A stretch of 64,000 nt of DNA from JAICKM01 sp050998805. GTDB taxonomy: Bacteria; Chloroflexota; Chloroflexia; QHBQ01; JAICKM01. Position numbers and translations under genes: made by a program. The notes beneath the pieces were generated by a model, which did not search any database, had not been told where the DNA came from, and was given only the letters and a program-made list of their open reading frames with translations. The stretch lies in contig JBPCPV010000030.1 of assembly GCA_050998805.1 (NCBI GenBank), positions 62,001-126,000 of the forward strand, in the 5' to 3' direction. This document shows positions 61,748 to 64,000 of this stretch, piece after piece. Each line of letters opens with the position of its first letter. Within the stretch, counting starts at the first letter, position 1.

Positions 61748-63328
61748 TTATAGGACTGCTGCCACGGCGGCAAGGCGGCCGCGCCAGGAGGGGTCGCTGA
61801 TCCGCGCCCAGGTTCCGGCAAAATCGGTATGGACGGAAGCGGCTGCCTCCTGGCGGTCGGCGAGATAGGCGGCAAGGCCGGGCGGCGGGACGTTTGCTTT
61901 GCGCTTGCTCTTGCCGGACGATAAATAGGCGAGGATCTCCGACGCTGCTACATCGGCGTCGTGGAGCGCGCCCAGCCGGTCCTGCATCGTGGTGACATCT
62001 TTGATCAGTGCGTCTGCGTCCTCCGGCAGGACAGCGCGGAAGAACTCGAGCGTGTAGCGGAGGTACTTGCCGGTGATACGCAGCGCGTGCAGTTGGAGGA
62101 TAGTCGGCGAGGCCATCACGGTCTCGTAGGCGCGCACAGCTTCATAGCGGGTCCAGATCGCCCCGCCGACGACATGGCGCACCTGGAGAGGCTTGACATC
62201 GCCGGTTGCATCTGCGTCGGCGTCCGGCGCGTCGTCCGAGGTCTCGAGCAGCGCGCGGAGGCGCTTTTTGAGGCGGGGGTAGGCTTTGCCTTCGAGCAGG
62301 CCGAGCAGGGTGTTGTTGGTGCGCTCCCTGTCGGCGTTCCAGGCGGCGAGCAGGCCATCGAGATCGTGCTGCTGATCTTCGGGCAGCACAGCCCGACATG
62401 CATAGGCGTTGCCCAGCAGTACATCGCGGTCACGCACCGCGCCGAGGGCGCGCGCGAGTTCACGTAGACCCGGGCGCACCCGCTTGAGTTCGCGGGCTGG
62501 CAGGTAGTCGCTGGTCAGCTCTATGAGAGCGCGCATACGCCGGGTGGCGACGCGCATCCGGTGTATCGCCGTCGGGTCTACACCGTCGCGGGCCGCGTCT
62601 TCGTGCTTACACATTGCGTCGAATTGGACGCTAAGGAGCTTGCGCCCGGCGGTCGCCATGCTGTCTGTCGGCAGGACTGCCGGCGGGCGCTGCTTGTTCG
62701 CTTTGTTGGGCTTCGCGGGGGCGGCCAGCTTCAGGGCGCGCTCGAACTTCGACTCCGGCTGGGGGTCGAGGCCGTACTTGCCGGTGAACAGCTCGGCCAG
62801 GCGGGCGAGGTCGTCGGGCGTGCCGTCGGGGCGGAGTTCGATCTCCAGCTCGTAGAAGCGGAGTGGCGCGTCCGGCGTAGGGATCGTCACGTCGTCCAGG
62901 CTCCACTCGGCCACGAGCCGCCGGCCGTCGTAGAGGTTGCGGACGGTGCGGGTCTGGTCAACCGTAACCAGGTCTGTGAGCGGGTTATCGCCGGCGATCT
63001 CGGATGCCAGGTTGCGGGCCTCGCCTTCCGGCCATGCGCCGATTTCGATGCCGGGCACATCGGCCTGGTATTCCTCGCGGGTATGGACCGCGCCGTTGGC
63101 GTTGCCGAGGCCCTTGAGCGTCAAGAGGAGCTTTTCGTCGCTCTCACGTATGCGGACGGCGAAGCGGTGGTGCAGGAAGCGGCGATCCGCCGTGTCGAGA
63201 TAGCGGTCGCGGACCTCTATCGAGCGGGACTCGCGGGCTGTGTATGAGCCGAAGCGGGTGATCCTATGCAGGTGGTCGAACGTGCTCCGGTCGGGTACTA
63301 TAAACTTCGCCTCGGTTTCTGTCGGCAA
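61748..63328 (-). CDS. CYTH-CHAD domain protein (polyphosphate-associated)
   Basis: 526 residues. N-terminal CYTH triphosphate tunnel domain (ETEAKF gives the ExExK motif; VRIRESDEKLLLTLKG, REEYQADV) and C-terminal CHAD domain with conserved His (ATRRMRALIELTSDYLPARE, LGAVRDRDVLLGNAYA, LRITGKYLRYTLEFF). CHAD binds polyphosphate; CYTH hydrolyses triphosphate or short chains. The TTG at 63328 is chosen since CAGGAGG lies 7 nt upstream; a longer frame to 63442 would overlap ppk1. Confidence 0.92.
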   Translation of the reverse strand: MPTETEAKFIVPDRSTFDHLHRITRFGSYTARESRSIEVRDRYLDTADRRFLHHRFAVRIRESDEKLLLTLKGLGNANGAVHTREEYQADVPGIEIGAWPEGEARNLASEIAGDNPLTDLVTVDQTRTVRNLYDGRRLVAEWSLDDVTIPTPDAPLRFYELEIELRPDGTPDDLARLAELFTGKYGLDPQPESKFERALKLAAPAKPNKANKQRPPAVLPTDSMATAGRKLLSVQFDAMCKHEDAARDGVDPTAIHRMRVATRRMRALIELTSDYLPARELKRVRPGLRELARALGAVRDRDVLLGNAYACRAVLPEDQQHDLDGLLAAWNADRERTNNTLLGLLEGKAYPRLKKRLRALLETSDDAPDADADATGDVKPLQVRHVVGGAIWTRYEAVRAYETVMASPTILQLHALRITGKYLRYTLEFFRAVLPEDADALIKDVTTMQDRLGALHDADVAASEILAYLSSGKSKRKANVPPPGLAAYLADRQEAAASVHTDFAGTWARISDPSWRGRLAAVAAVL

Positions 63329-63350
63329 CTTGAGACCTCCTGGTTTTCGG

Positions 63351-64000
63351 CTAGCCCTGCGGGTCCACGCGCCCGTACTGCGTGAGGTATTTGCGGTACT
63401 TTTTGGGGAGCGCGGAGAGCGGGAAGACGACCTCCGGCTCATTGATCACGCGCTGCACTAATGTGCCCTGCACATCGTAGGCCGACGGGTCTGCGGCATC
63501 GGCGGGGCGGGTGTATGTGCCGTCGGGGTTGAGTATGCGTGCCTTTGCGGTGTCGCGCAAGTAGGCATCGAGTATGTCGTTGACGATGTGGGCGCGGATC
63601 GCGTCGTCTTCGATTGGGAAGAGGGTCTCGACGCGGTGATCCAGGTTGCGCGGCATCAGGTCGGCGCTGCCCATCAGGAGTTCGCCCTTGCCGCCCTTTC
63701 CGAAATAGTAGAGGCGGCTGTGTTCGAGGAAGCGCCCGATGATGCTGACCACGCGGATGTTCTCGCTTACTCCGGGCACACCGGGCCGCAGGCAGCAGAC
63801 GCCGCGCACGATCAGATCGATCTTGACCCCTGCAGACGACGCCTTATATAGCGCCTCGATGAAGGCCGGGTCCACAAGCCCGTTCATCTTGAAGATCATC
63901 CGCCCGTCTCCGTGCTCGTTCTGGCGCTGGATTTCGCGCTCGATCAGCGCGAGCAGCCCGCTCCGCAGCGTGAGCGGGGCCACCAGCAGCTTGCGGTAGC
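63351..64000 (-). CDS. ppk: Polyphosphate kinase 1, 5' part outside window
   Basis: C-terminal ~215 residues of PPK1. YRKLLVAPLTLRSGLLALIE, KMNGLVDPAFIEALYKASSA, LIVRGVCCLRPGVPGVSENI, RFLEHSRLYYF with the second catalytic His and ELLMGSADLMPRNLDHRVET with family endings. Makes long-chain polyphosphate from ATP. The frame is open to the window edge. The CYTH-CHAD start follows 22 nt after its stop. Confidence 0.96.
   Translation of the reverse strand, partial: YRKLLVAPLTLRSGLLALIEREIQRQNEHGDGRMIFKMNGLVDPAFIEALYKASSAGVKIDLIVRGVCCLRPGVPGVSENIRVVSIIGRFLEHSRLYYFGKGGKGELLMGSADLMPRNLDHRVETLFPIEDDAIRAHIVNDILDAYLRDTAKARILNPDGTYTRPADAADPSAYDVQGTLVQRVINEPEVVFPLSALPKKYRKYLTQYGRVDPQG

Overview
GC-rich bacterial chromosome segment, coding on both strands with many 1-bp, 4-bp and 11-bp gene overlaps. 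The best guess for the host is a member of the Chloroflexota or a close relative. The reasons are a single-gene CtaA-CtaB (haem A synthase / haem O synthase) fusion, a cytochrome b carrying its own C-terminal cytochrome c, a caa3-type CoxB, a SUF system with SufU and SufR, and several promoters that place transcription at or beside the start codon. This is inference; no rRNA or tRNA gene was seen that could settle it.

Layout. 0-5.6 kb: end of malate synthase A, aspS with a degenerate DhaL-like protein, an Mrr-type nuclease, an SDR. 5.6-10.8 kb: a complete cobalamin-type uptake operon on the minus strand (promoter, cobalamin riboswitch, terminator hairpin, secreted transcobalamin-like protein, EcfT, fused EcfA, S component). 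10.9-16.4 kb: glycine-zipper stress protein, DUF971, sufU, membrane protein, glycosyltransferase, NDUFA9-like protein. 16.4-21.3 kb: the most unusual locus, a two-gene unit made of a full-length RelA/SpoT-like protein with both catalytic sites apparently destroyed and fused to a P-loop ATPase, followed by a second ATPase with an OmpR-type DNA-binding domain. 21.3-23.0 kb: a divergent unit of tiny ORFs, an SPFH-like membrane protein and a small lipoprotein. 23.5-27.1 kb: cyanophycin synthetase and cyanophycinase. 27.2-34.7 kb: XRE-TPR regulator, Trm112-like, GT4, Mrp/ApbC, split XdhC pair, glycosidase-like protein, two-component system. 34.8-43.5 kb: minus-strand respiratory operon (coxBAC, ctaG, small COX subunit, ctaAB, Rieske, cytochrome b-c). 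44.5-51.5 kb: ComEA-like protein, unknown zinc protein, an exceptionally long SecA, orphan HicB. 51.7-56.3 kb: tatA and sufR-sufC-sufD-sufS. 56.3-59.9 kb: sugar ABC transporter. 59.9-64 kb: ROK kinase and a polyphosphate cluster (ppk2, CYTH-CHAD, ppk1).

Non-coding structure is rich. Heptanucleotide tandem repeats of several families fill intergenic gaps and also occur in frame inside five coding regions. A diverged ~300-bp element occurs twice in opposite orientation (23.1-23.4 kb and 43.7-44.1 kb), each time upstream of an operon in the same relative direction. A palindrome and a 27-bp dispersed repeat recur. Many strong sigma70-type promoters can be read directly, three of them leaderless.

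How the genes fit together: respiration, haem and Fe-S assembly genes supply an aerobic electron transport chain; cyanophycin and polyphosphate genes point to storage polymers; the RelA/SpoT-like ATPase pair could be a nucleotide-alarmone sensor coupled to transcription, which is the leading candidate here for an undescribed system.
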